The position numbers were made by a program, and so were the translations under genes. From the NCBI GenBank assembly GCA_965661055.1, contig CBFICS010000001.1:248001-312000 (forward strand): DNA of 64,000 bases, read 5' to 3'. This DNA is from CBFHSF01 sp965661055 (GTDB lineage Bacteria > Bacteroidota > Bacteroidia > Flavobacteriales > Schleiferiaceae). Below the pieces are notes generated by a model. The model was given only the letters and a program-made list of their open reading frames with translations, did no database searches and was not told where the DNA came from. Each line of letters opens with the position of its first letter. The first letter of the stretch is position 1. This document shows positions 26,243 through 33,694 of the stretch, one piece after another.

Positions 26243-28687
26243 ATGAAAGAAAAAATAACAACAGGTGTTTTTGAAACCATAAAAAATGTAGGTAGTAAAA
26301 TGCCTTTGGTTTGGCCCCTTGAAAGATCAGTGGCGGTTAACCCTTACCTAGGTCTTTCTCAAGAAAAATTTGAAAGAGCAGCAATACGTCTAGATAGAGT
26401 AGGAAGTATACAGGTGACCATGCCGCTGAACTATTACCTAGAAAAATGGGATCATAACGAAATAGATGAAGCAGATCTTTCTGAAATTTTAAGAATAGAA
26501 GGAAGAGAGATTTCAAGCCATAATTTTATTGAGATGGCTCGGTCTATTAAAGAGGAGCCTCTAGCAAAAACAAAAACTTTATTAGACTTGGTTTCTGAGT
26601 CTAATGCGTTTGATTGGAATCGATTTGTAGTTTCAAGAGTCTCGCATTGGGCCGCTTCGTATTTTGACAAGGGGCAAGCCTCTTGGGTAGCTGCCAATAA
26701 AAGTAAAAAGCCTTTTGAGGCATGGCTTGAAGAGGCAGAAATTGATAGAACACCCAAAATTGCAGGAATCTCAAATTTCTCAAATATTTTAAAGAAGCTA
26801 CCTAGAAATCCGATTCTTGCCACTGAATTTGTTTTAGAGAAATTGCAACTAGACAGTGAGTTACACGAAGAATATCTTCATTCTTTACTATTAAAATTAC
26901 CGGGTTGGATTGGGTATGCTGCACAGTTAGACTGGGACAATAATTTAGAGGGGAAAAAGAGTTCTTTTGTAGCAGAAATGACAGCTGTCTTATTGGCTTG
27001 GGAGTTTATCCTTTTTTCCGCACAGAAAAAAGAGGAAATTTCTTTGAAGTGGGAGGAGTCAAAACAACTTACCTTGAGAATGAAGGATAGTAATTCAGTA
27101 AAAGTTTCTCTTGATACAAGGTTGTTGCTTCACAAGGCTTTTGAAAGAACTCATCAAAACGAAGTCATTAGAAAATTCGATAAAAAGGTCGAGCCTCATG
27201 AAGTGGCTAAGCCTAAAGCCCAGGCTATTTTCTGTATAGATGTAAGGTCTGAGGTTTATAGAAGAAAGTTAGAAAGTGTAGACAGTTCAATCGAAACCTT
27301 TGGGTATGCTGGTTTTTTTGGAATTCCCATAAATTATCTCCCTACAGGGTGTGAAACCCCTGAGGCTCATAGTCCCGTATTGTTAGCTCCTGGGATAAAT
27401 ATCACGGAGAAAAGCGTAAGTAAGGAGGTAGAAGAGACTAGGATAAAAAGACGAAATAGATTTCAAGTTTGGAAATCATTTAAAACGGGGGCGGCAACAA
27501 GTTTTGGATTTGTAAGTCCCATGGGATTGAGTTTCTTACCAAAGATAATTTCAGACTCTTTGAACTTAACAAGACCTGTAAAAGATCCTCAGAAGGCTTG
27601 GTTTAACCCCAAAAGCATAAATCAATTGGGCGTTGATTTGAGTCCGGGAAGTAAGAATGGAATGAATACGGGTATTCCCATTGATGATCAAATTCAGCTA
27701 GCCAAAAACAGCTTAAAGGGAATTTCTTTGACCGATGATTTTGCACCTTATGTTTTGGTAGTGGGTCACGGCTCTAGTATGGTAAATAATCCACACGCAA
27801 CAGGTTATCAATGTGGAGCGTGTGGTGGGCATTCAGGCGAAGCTAATGCAAAAGTGTTCGCAGAAATTTTAAATAATGTTGAGGTAAGAAGTAGACTTCA
27901 AAAAGAAGGAATACACATTCCTGTGGAAACTAAATTTATCGCTTGTCTTCACAATACCACAACCGATGAAATTACTTTTTATCAACAAGGGTTTCACGAT
28001 GAAACGGATCCTGAGTTCTTAGAAATTGTTAAAGCTACTAATAAGGCTAGCCAATCAACTCAAGAAGAGAGAATGGAAAGGTTCTCTGATCATAAAGTGG
28101 GACTTGCCGATAAATTGGTAAAATCAAAGAGTACCGATTGGTCGCAAATTAGACCAGAGTGGGGATTGACAGGTTGCCATAGTTTTGTCATCGCTCCAAG
28201 AGCTAGAACGGCTCCCCTTGATTTTAAAGGAAGGACCTTTCTGCACTCGTACGACTGGAGAAATGATGAAAACTTTTCCATTCTAGAGTCCATCATGACT
28301 GCCCCCATGATTGTTACCAGCTGGATTAATTTACAATATTACTCCTCAACCGTTGACAATAAGTTTCACGGTGCTGGTAATAAAACCCTTCACAATGTAA
28401 CTTCAGGGCTAGGGGTGATTGAAGGAGCTTCTGGAGATTTACGCATGGGACTTCCTTGGCAGGCTCTTCATGATGGTGAGAAGCTTCAACACGAGCCCCT
28501 TAAACTGAACGTGTTTATTGAAGCTCCTAAAGAGGCCATAAATGAAATATTAAAAAACAATTCGAATGTTGCAGACCTCTGCAATAACGGTTGGATCAAT
28601 CTTCTGGCCTTAAATTCAGAAGGAAAGGTGTCTCACCGATATGTAAGTGACTTACAATGGGAGGTGATTCATTCCAAGGCAGCATAA
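26243..28687 (+). CDS. dabA: DabA-like carbonic anhydrase subunit (DUF2309)
   Basis: 814 residues of the DUF2309 family. The residues matching the beta-carbonic-anhydrase-like zinc site of Halothiobacillus DabA2 are all present: C331 and D333 (AIFCIDVRSEV), H509 (VVGHGSS) and C524 (YQCGACGG). Spacing between the pairs also fits: two residues apart for C331/D333 and 15 for H509/C524. The enzyme is peripheral to the membrane and needs DabB. It is 28 bp downstream of dabB and ends at a strong terminator, so the three-gene operon is complete. Confidence 0.93.
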   Translation: MKEKITTGVFETIKNVGSKMPLVWPLERSVAVNPYLGLSQEKFERAAIRLDRVGSIQVTMPLNYYLEKWDHNEIDEADLSEILRIEGREISSHNFIEMARSIKEEPLAKTKTLLDLVSESNAFDWNRFVVSRVSHWAASYFDKGQASWVAANKSKKPFEAWLEEAEIDRTPKIAGISNFSNILKKLPRNPILATEFVLEKLQLDSELHEEYLHSLLLKLPGWIGYAAQLDWDNNLEGKKSSFVAEMTAVLLAWEFILFSAQKKEEISLKWEESKQLTLRMKDSNSVKVSLDTRLLLHKAFERTHQNEVIRKFDKKVEPHEVAKPKAQAIFCIDVRSEVYRRKLESVDSSIETFGYAGFFGIPINYLPTGCETPEAHSPVLLAPGINITEKSVSKEVEETRIKRRNRFQVWKSFKTGAATSFGFVSPMGLSFLPKIISDSLNLTRPVKDPQKAWFNPKSINQLGVDLSPGSKNGMNTGIPIDDQIQLAKNSLKGISLTDDFAPYVLVVGHGSSMVNNPHATGYQCGACGGHSGEANAKVFAEILNNVEVRSRLQKEGIHIPVETKFIACLHNTTTDEITFYQQGFHDETDPEFLEIVKATNKASQSTQEERMERFSDHKVGLADKLVKSKSTDWSQIRPEWGLTGCHSFVIAPRARTAPLDFKGRTFLHSYDWRNDENFSILESIMTAPMIVTSWINLQYYSSTVDNKFHGAGNKTLHNVTSGLGVIEGASGDLRMGLPWQALHDGEKLQHEPLKLNVFIEAPKEAINEILKNNSNVADLCNNGWINLLALNSEGKVSHRYVSDLQWEVIHSKAA

Positions 28688-28707
28688 AAAAATTGTTATA
28701 TACACTG

Positions 28708-28738
28708 AACAGCAAGATTTTTCTTGCTGTTTTTTTTG
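28708..28738 (+). terminator. Rho-independent terminator of the DAB operon
   Basis: A 9-bp stem, 6-nt loop and eight-T run, about 20 bp after the dabA stop. Confidence 0.9.
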
Positions 28739-28824
28739 TTTCCCTTTTGTTTAATCGTAATTTTACAATTAAATGAACAGCCTCCACCTTCTAATCAATT
28801 TTTAGGGGAATGGTGGTGAATATT

Positions 28825-28840
28825 ATCCCCCGAAAGGGGA
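28825..28840 (+). promoter_or_regulatory. GAAA-loop hairpin in the arsM leader
   Basis: A short C4/G4 stem with a GAAA-containing loop ends about 14 nt before the arsM start, next to the likely ribosome binding region (AAAGGAAA). It could affect translation initiation; no known riboswitch is recognised. Confidence 0.35.
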
Positions 28841-28854
28841 AAAATTAAAGGAAA

Positions 28855-29742
28855 ATGGACGCAGAAAATAAATTAAAGGAAATAGTAAAAGATCGCTACG
28901 CAAAAATAGCAGAGCAGGGTAAAGCAGAGAATGCAGCATCTTGTTGCGGGGCAACGACTCCTTCTAACAAGGTGTATAATATTATGATGGATGACTATTC
29001 TGAAACGGGAGGTTATGTTGAAGAGGCAGATTTGGGTCTAGGTTGTGGATTGCCAACTGCCTTTGCAAAAATAAAACGAGGAGACACGGTAATTGATTTA
29101 GGCTCTGGCGCTGGAAATGATTGTTTTGTTGCAAGACATGAGGTAGGTGTTGAAGGTAAGGTAATAGGGGTTGATTTTACACCCATAATGATTCAAAAGG
29201 CAAGAGAAAATGCTGATAAACTGGGTTTCAACAATGTTGAGTTTCGTGAAGGAGACATTGATGACATGCCGGTGAATGATGAGGTGGCAAATGTGGTTGT
29301 AAGCAACTGTGTGCTTAACCTGGTGCCTAATAAGCCTAAGGTGATGGGTGAAATTTTCAGAGTCTTAAAACCGGGGGGGCACTTTAGTATTTCTGATATT
29401 GTTCTTGTGGGAGATTTGCCTAAGGCCTTGCGCGAAGATGCGGAAATGTATGCCGGTTGTGTAGCCGGGGCTATTCAAAGAAAAGACTATTTAAAAATGA
29501 TTGAAGATTGTGGATTTAAAAATCTTCAAGTTCAAAAAGAGAAAGCAATTACTATTCCTGAAGACATTCTGACTAAGTACATGACGGATGAGGAAGTCAA
29601 GGCGTTTAATGGGGGCTCAACGGGAATTTATAGTGTTACTGTTTATGCTGAAAAGCCGGGGGCCACTTTAGTGAAGAAAAAAATGAATCTTTCAGAATTA
29701 GGTCCTGAATCTTGTTGCACACCTACTAGTGGTTGCTGTTAA
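28855..29742 (+). CDS. arsM: Arsenite S-adenosylmethionine methyltransferase
   Basis: 295 residues. The SAM motif VIDLGSGAGNDC lies near 80-91 and is followed by GVDFTPIMIQKARENA. The Cys residues that bind As(III) in ArsM are at the expected places: GLGCGLPT, SNCVLNLVP and AGCVAGA. The protein begins with a CCG pair and ends with SCCTPTSGCC, a Cys-rich tail seen in several ArsM. It should convert arsenite to methylated, partly volatile forms in the cytoplasm. No arsR, arsB or arsC gene is adjacent, so its control is unclear. Confidence 0.92.
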   Translation: MDAENKLKEIVKDRYAKIAEQGKAENAASCCGATTPSNKVYNIMMDDYSETGGYVEEADLGLGCGLPTAFAKIKRGDTVIDLGSGAGNDCFVARHEVGVEGKVIGVDFTPIMIQKARENADKLGFNNVEFREGDIDDMPVNDEVANVVVSNCVLNLVPNKPKVMGEIFRVLKPGGHFSISDIVLVGDLPKALREDAEMYAGCVAGAIQRKDYLKMIEDCGFKNLQVQKEKAITIPEDILTKYMTDEEVKAFNGGSTGIYSVTVYAEKPGATLVKKKMNLSELGPESCCTPTSGCC

Positions 29743-29751
29743 TAATTCAAT

Positions 29752-29789
29752 AAAAAGGGAATGGATTTACGGAGTTCATTCCCTTTTTT
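29752..29789 (+). terminator. Rho-independent terminator of arsM
   Basis: A 12-bp stem and 13-nt loop followed by six T, 10 bp after the arsM stop. Confidence 0.85.
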
Positions 29790-29865
29790 AATTTTCTATA
29801 GTTCTATAAAACAATTGCTAGACTTTATTCGTTGGGAGAATTTACTCGACATGAAATAATAGTAA

Positions 29866-30231
29866 ATGAAGTTGTCTTTACAATGGTTTGTCCGTTTTCC
29901 GGAAGTTTACTTTATCCTGGTTGTTTTGTTAGCTGGGTATTCTCCAGTACATGAATTTAATATGTTTTCATGGGTCATGGCGTCCGCTTTAATACTTCAG
30001 TTAATTTTTGAAATTAAGCTTACAGGTATATTCTTTTCTATAGTATTCAGTCTTATCACCTTGTACTTTACCGCAGCTACAGCCTCGGAACTCACTGAGT
30101 TTAGCTCGTTAGCCAGTAGTGCTTACCAACTTGCATTGGGAGGGTTTTTGCTTTCTTTAATTCAAGTTGTCTTTTGTGTTTTGATGTGGAAGAAGTACCT
30201 GGTTAATTCTTTAGATCGAGTGGTAGACTGA
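29866..30231 (+). CDS. Small four-helix membrane protein of unknown function
   Basis: 121 residues with four hydrophobic segments (about 13-27, 32-50, 53-71 and 87-110) and few charged residues outside the ends. No motif is recognised. It begins after the arsM terminator and ends beside the repeat island. It could be a DoxX-like or unrelated small integral membrane protein; a function cannot be assigned. Confidence 0.6.
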   Translation: MKLSLQWFVRFPEVYFILVVLLAGYSPVHEFNMFSWVMASALILQLIFEIKLTGIFFSIVFSLITLYFTAATASELTEFSSLASSAYQLALGGFLLSLIQVVFCVLMWKKYLVNSLDRVVD

Positions 30232-30290
30232 ACGGTTATTTATTTTAGGAGGGAGATTAGTCTTTTGGCTGGAGAGAATTTTTCTCCCCC

Positions 30291-30311
30291 GGGGACAGCA
30301 CCCCTGTCCCC
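30291..30311. repeat. G/C-rich hairpin at the island edge
   Basis: A perfect 8-bp stem (GGGGACAG/CTGTCCCC) with a 5-nt loop. No T-run follows on the forward strand, so it is not a standard terminator. Confidence 0.55.
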
Positions 30312-30780
30312 AAGGATAAGTTACTCAATTTTTCCCCATTAGTCGAGAGGCAAACGACTTCAATCGACTTCACTTGTGTATATTCTCTTTTGAGGAATTT
30401 ACTCGTTAAATGAACGACTCGTATTACTCTCTTTTGGTAACTTGAGGCTGGGGCGGGACCGTCAGGTCCCCAAAACACTTCGGCGTGTATAGCCCTTTTA
30501 AATACCGCTATAGTCTTTCGTTTTGACAATACTCTCTTACCCTGTTTCAACAGTAAGATTTAAAGCGCGGCTCCCCATGGAAGGGTTATTGCCATTCACT
30601 GATGAATGTTCCTCATTGAAAAAAGTTTTATCCTTGCTAGCCTTTCCATTTCCAACACCCCCGGGCAAAAGATTGAGAGAGTAGGGTGCTCAACTCTTCT
30701 GTTTCCGCCATTTGACGGGATAGTCAGTAAGAGGGACGGAATAGTATTTGCCTCGTTTTTTGTGCTCTTTCAGCGATTCG

Positions 30781-31137
30781 CGATACGCTGGAGGTGAACC
30801 GCTGTCCTCTGGTGTTTGGTGGCTGGCCTTTCTCCTTCGTCCGCTATGCGCTAGTGGTTGGCCGTTGGCCTCTTTTGCGCAATCGAAATACGCTTGAGGA
30901 GAACCGTTGCCCACTTTTACACATCCGCGATAGGCTGGTGATGAGCCGTTGCCCTCTTTTGTACGTCCGCGGTGCGCTGGAGGAGGACCGATTGCCTTTG
31001 TTGCTCGACCGCGATATGCTGGAGGCGAACAGATTGCCTTTCTTGCTCGACCGCCATGCGATAGAGGTGGACCGTTTGACCTTTATGACCTAACTCCATA
31101 CGCGGGACCATGACCGTCCACCGCGAGAGGTTTTTCT
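30781..31137. repeat. Degenerate 42-bp tandem repeat array
   Basis: Units start at 30781, 30844, 30886, 30928, 30970, 31012, 31054 and 31096. All steps are 42 bp except the first, which is 63 bp (1.5 units). The best conserved part of each unit is close to ATACGCTGGAGGNGAACCG, followed by TTGCC(C/T) and a CG-rich end. Because 42 is divisible by three, every frame becomes a 14-residue repeat on both strands, for example ...RCPLL... on the forward strand and AVEQ-RQSV-LQ on the reverse strand. The reverse reading has stop codons in the older units. Confidence 0.85.
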
Positions 31138-31173
31138 GTCCTTTCGGAATGTCTAATGCTGAAATAGGTTACT

Positions 31174-31237
31174 CCCCTGTTCCCTTGTTCCCTTGATCCC
31201 TTGATCCCCTGATCCCTTGATCCCCTGATCCCCTGTG
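31174..31237. repeat. 8-bp tandem repeat, eight units
   Basis: Eight consecutive 8-bp units of the form CCC(T/C)TG(A/T)T fill these 64 bp; the last unit ends in G. The unit length is not divisible by three. It directly precedes the copied tRNA terminator. Confidence 0.9.
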
Positions 31238-31240
31238 CTC

Positions 31241-31265
31241 AAAAACCCACATCTTTCGATGTGGG
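31241..31265 (-). repeat. Copy of the tRNA-Arg(CCG) terminator hairpin
   Basis: An 8-bp stem with loop TTTC (GAAA on the other strand) and a five-T tail on the reverse strand. It is part of a 44-bp direct repeat (31247-31290) of the sequence at 31429-31472, with one mismatch. Confidence 0.8.
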
Positions 31266-31290
31266 ATATTTTGTTGTAGCCCCATTAGGA
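31247..31290. repeat. Direct repeat copy A: tRNA-Arg 3' end plus terminator
   Basis: 43 of 44 positions match 31429-31472. The repeat comprises the last 14 nt of tRNA-Arg(CCG) and its downstream hairpin. A second copy in this form resembles the product of site-specific integration at a tRNA, or a slipped duplication. Confidence 0.85.
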
Positions 31291-31417
31291 TTCATTTTTG
31301 GGTAAAAATGTTCCGTTTTGCGTTGGCTTTTATACCCAACAAAATATTCTGTTTTCGCTGCGCTCAATTTTTTCATCACAAAAGCTCACTCAAGCGGTGC
31401 TTGGCTCACTTTTGTTC

Positions 31418-31446
31418 AAAAAAAAAAACCACATCTTTCGATGTGG
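31418..31446 (-). terminator. Rho-independent terminator of tRNA-Arg(CCG)
   Basis: On the reverse strand a 7-bp stem with a GAAA loop is followed by eleven T, about 13 bp beyond the tRNA 3' end. Confidence 0.88.
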
Positions 31447-31458
31447 AATATTTTGTTG

Positions 31459-31530
31459 TAGCCCCATTAGGAATCGAACCTAAATCTCAAGCTCCGGAAA
31501 CTTGCATACTATCCATTGTACTATGGGGCC
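31459..31530 (-). tRNA. tRNA-Arg (anticodon CCG)
   Basis: The reverse strand folds as a complete cloverleaf: 7-bp acceptor stem (GGCCCCA with TGGGGCU), D arm, anticodon stem CAAGU/GCUUG with loop UUCCGGA, and T arm UUAGG-UUCGAUU-CCUAA. Anticodon CCG reads the Arg codon CGG. The 3' CCA is not encoded. Its 3' end is partly duplicated at 31277-31290. Confidence 0.95.
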
Positions 31531-31631
31531 AATAGGGTAGCAAAGATGCAATTTTTCCCTCGGTGCCTATAGGATTACTCATTGAAATTAGGATACAAGA
31601 TGAAAAATTCTATAAACCGCTCTTTTTGACG

Positions 31632-31639
31632 TACCTTTG
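31632..31639 (+). promoter_or_regulatory. -7 promoter element for the cold-shock-domain gene
   Basis: TACCTTTG, 143 nt upstream of the ATG at 31783, giving a long leader of about 135 nt. Confidence 0.55.
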
Positions 31640-31746
31640 CCAAAAGGAAAATCGTCCGAATACAACTTCTTGTTACTTCTCTTGCTTGCCTTCCTGCGTA
31701 AGCAGCACCAGTATAGGTCTCATGTATTTTTTCGTAATCCCCCAAA

Positions 31747-31763
31747 ACACTCGGGTAGAGTGT
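31747..31763 (+). promoter_or_regulatory. Leader hairpin before the cold-shock-domain gene
   Basis: A perfect 6-bp stem (ACACTC/GAGTGT) with a 5-nt loop, ending 19 nt before the start codon and thus near the ribosome landing site. Cold-shock mRNAs often use such structures to control translation by temperature. Confidence 0.4.
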
Positions 31764-31782
31764 CAATTTAATACATTCATTT

Positions 31783-32232
31783 ATGGGTAAGGCCGGTGAA
31801 ACGTTTGGTAAAAAAGAAAGAGAAAAGAAGCGCGAAAAGAAGCGCAAAGAAAAGTTAGCGAAGAAAGAAGACAGAAAAGCCAACAACCTTAAAGGTCAAG
31901 GGCTTGATACTATGATCTCTTATTTAGATGCCAACGGAAGACCCACCGATACGCCTCCAGATCCAAGTATGAAAATTGAAATTGAAGCTTCGGCCATTCA
32001 AATTTCAGTACCCAAGAGAGAAGAAGAAGAATACGACCCAATCCGCAAGGGTAAAGTGGCGTACTTTAATTCACAAAAAGGTTACGGTTTTATCACTGAT
32101 CAAGAAGATCAAGAAAAATACTTTTTTCATATTAACAATTCGGTAGACGAACTGGTAGAAAACAATATGGTGACCTTTGAATTAGAAAAGGGACAACGCG
32201 GAATGAACGCCGTGAGAGTTAAAAAATCATAA
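31783..32232 (+). CDS. Cold-shock-domain RNA/DNA-binding protein with a basic N-terminal extension
   Basis: 149 residues. Residues 1-35 are almost entirely Lys, Arg and Glu. The cold-shock domain (about 88-149) has RNP1 KGYGFI (99-104) and RNP2 YFFHI (113-117), with the opening GKVAYFNSQ. It binds single-stranded RNA or DNA and may melt secondary structure at low temperature. It is longer than CspA because of the extension. It is convergent with a DEAD-box helicase, with which it shares a terminator, and is likely part of the same cold response. Confidence 0.9.
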   Translation: MGKAGETFGKKEREKKREKKRKEKLAKKEDRKANNLKGQGLDTMISYLDANGRPTDTPPDPSMKIEIEASAIQISVPKREEEEYDPIRKGKVAYFNSQKGYGFITDQEDQEKYFFHINNSVDELVENNMVTFELEKGQRGMNAVRVKKS

Positions 32233-32265
32233 AAAAAAGCCTAGTGAAATTCACTAGGCTTTTTC
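32231..32265. terminator. Bidirectional terminator between the cold-shock gene and the helicase gene
   Basis: An 8- to 10-bp stem flanked by an A-run on the left and a T-run on the right, located between two convergent stop codons. Confidence 0.9.
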
Positions 32266-32268
32266 TTT

Positions 32269-33483
32269 TTATACTATGGTAATGGCATGGCCTGATTTAC
32301 CGGCTCGCCCCGTTCTACCAATACGGTGTATGTAGGTGTCATACGTTTTCGGAAGCTGATAGTTAATTACGTGACTCACGTTATTAACATCAATTCCTCT
32401 TGCCGCAACATCAGTAGCTACTAATATTTTTGACTTGCCTTCTTTAAAGTTGTTAAGTGCTTTTTGTCTTGCACTTTGGCTCTTGTTTCCGTGGATTTCT
32501 TCATTGTTTATCTGAAGTTGATCCAGTTTTCTACACAGCCTTTTTACTTGGTGCTTTGTCTCCTCAAAAATAATGACTCTTTCCATTTCTTCTAACGATA
32601 ACAACCGGCAAAGAATATCAAATTTATCATCACCATCTTTCAGTTTGATCACCCTTTGGTTCACGTTTTGACTTGATGATTTGCCGCTTGAAGTCTTTAC
32701 AAAAACTGGATCGGTCAAGATCTCATCAATAATGGGTTTTTGTGCATTGTCAAGCGTTGCAGAAAACAGTAAATTGTGATTTCTCTGTTTCATCTGAGAA
32801 ATGATAAACTGAATGTCTTTGATGAATCCCATGTCTAACATGCGGTCAAACTCATCTAGAATAAGCGTTTGGTACTGCGCTAATTTTAAATCTCTACGTT
32901 GATATAAATCCAAGATTCTGCCTGGCGTACCTATAACTACCTGTGGATTTTTATTAAGTCGTTGAATGTCTGTGTTAATATTTGTTCCACCAATAAAGCT
33001 TGCACAAAACACCTTAAGCCCCTTGGTCATAGATCTAAATTCTTGCTCAATTTGAACGGCTAACTCTCTTGTAGGTACCAAGATTAAAACCTTGTCACGG
33101 CTTTTCGGATTGATTAAATAATCATTGATAATCGGCACTAAAAAGGCCGCTGTTTTTCCTGTACCCGTCTGGGCAATCCCTAAAATGTCCTTTTTGTTCA
33201 TCAAAGAATCAAAAGACTTGTCTTGAATTTCGGTCAATGACTCGTATCCTTTCTTTAGCAAGTTGGCTTTTAAACGGCCATCTATCTTAAGGTCACTGAC
33301 CTTCATTCCTCGATACTTGGTTTCTTCTTGGGTGACAATGGCTTTTCTCTCTAGCATAGAAAGGTCAGTAATAGATGAACCTTTTGCCGATTTTTTAGGC
33401 GCATTTCTCTTTGGGGAAGCATGGTTTGGCCCCGGTTTTTTAAACCTCGATTTTTGAGGTTTAGTTGCGGATGAATTTCTCAT
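32269..33483 (-). CDS. DEAD-box ATP-dependent RNA helicase (RhlE-like)
   Basis: 404 residues with a basic N-terminal tail (1-50). Motifs in order: Q motif near 80-87, Walker A AQTGTGKT (104-111), PTRELA (137-142), TPGR (186-189), motif II DEFD (210-213, not DEAD), SAT (241-243), and the C-terminal VATDVAARGID and HRIGRTGR. It unwinds RNA duplexes, probably in ribosome assembly or mRNA decay in the cold. Motif II with Phe in place of Ala is unusual. The protein ends soon after motif VI without the long basic tail of some RhlE. Its mRNA has a long leader. Confidence 0.93.
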   Translation of the reverse strand: MRNSSATKPQKSRFKKPGPNHASPKRNAPKKSAKGSSITDLSMLERKAIVTQEETKYRGMKVSDLKIDGRLKANLLKKGYESLTEIQDKSFDSLMNKKDILGIAQTGTGKTAAFLVPIINDYLINPKSRDKVLILVPTRELAVQIEQEFRSMTKGLKVFCASFIGGTNINTDIQRLNKNPQVVIGTPGRILDLYQRRDLKLAQYQTLILDEFDRMLDMGFIKDIQFIISQMKQRNHNLLFSATLDNAQKPIIDEILTDPVFVKTSSGKSSSQNVNQRVIKLKDGDDKFDILCRLLSLEEMERVIIFEETKHQVKRLCRKLDQLQINNEEIHGNKSQSARQKALNNFKEGKSKILVATDVAARGIDVNNVSHVINYQLPKTYDTYIHRIGRTGRAGKSGHAITIV

Positions 33484-33656
33484 ATAAATAGGTCAACGAC
33501 CCTTTAATTCGCAAGGTTATTCCTGCGAAGAGTATCCAATAATAAATTCTAATGGGAGATTTTCTCTTTTGAATCAGGGCATTGAATTATCCCTCTACCC
33601 TGTAAAGAAACAGGGGTCAAACGTTTCTACTGATTGTTATTCAGCGTTTGAAGCGA
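33484..33656 (-). promoter_or_regulatory. Long structured leader of the DEAD-box helicase mRNA
   Basis: About 165 nt lie between the promoter element at 33657-33664 and the ATG at 33483. Three hairpins can be drawn: 33598-33615 (6-bp perfect stem), 33508-33529 (8 bp with one bulge) and 33491-33501 (4 bp, adjacent to the start). Autoregulated or temperature-sensing leaders are known for cold-shock helicases in other bacteria; here it is inference. Confidence 0.45.
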
Positions 33657-33664
33657 CAAATGTA
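33657..33664 (-). promoter_or_regulatory. -7 promoter element for the DEAD-box helicase
   Basis: The reverse strand reads TACATTTG, 173 nt upstream of the helicase start. Confidence 0.55.
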
Positions 33665-33694
33665 CGCTAATTTATTGATTTACAATGTTTTTAT

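Larger units (their letters stand above)
30232..31458. other. GC-rich repeat island beside tRNA-Arg(CCG), no confident gene
   Basis: A stretch of about 1.2 kb with base composition clearly richer in G and C than its neighbours and no recognisable gene. It contains, in order: a G/C-rich hairpin (30291-30311), a frame open for 97 codons on the reverse strand (30257-30550), a 42-bp tandem array (30781-31137), an 8-bp tandem array (31174-31237), and a partial copy of the tRNA-Arg 3' end with its terminator (31241-31290). Several overlapping frames are open on both strands within the 42-bp array, which is a property of the repeat, not evidence for genes. Confidence 0.7.

Noticed and set aside
30794..31093. 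Forward open frame of 99 codons over the 42-bp array
   Set aside because: Its openness follows from the period being a multiple of three; the reverse strand is equally open, and there is no start signal or recognised family.
30690..31111. Reverse open frames over the same array (30690-30914 and 30917-31111)
   Set aside because: Short, in different frames of the repeat, interrupted by stops in other units; kept as repeat only.
30781..31237. CRISPR array
   Set aside because: The repeats are head-to-tail without unique spacers, and no cas genes are near.
30232..31530. Complete integrated element at tRNA-Arg(CCG)
   Set aside because: Only one partial copy of the tRNA end was found, and no integrase gene lies in the window; an integration event is left as a hypothesis.
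31563..31790. 75-codon forward frame before the cold-shock gene
   Set aside because: It runs through a promoter element and the leader of the cold-shock gene; no recognisable protein.
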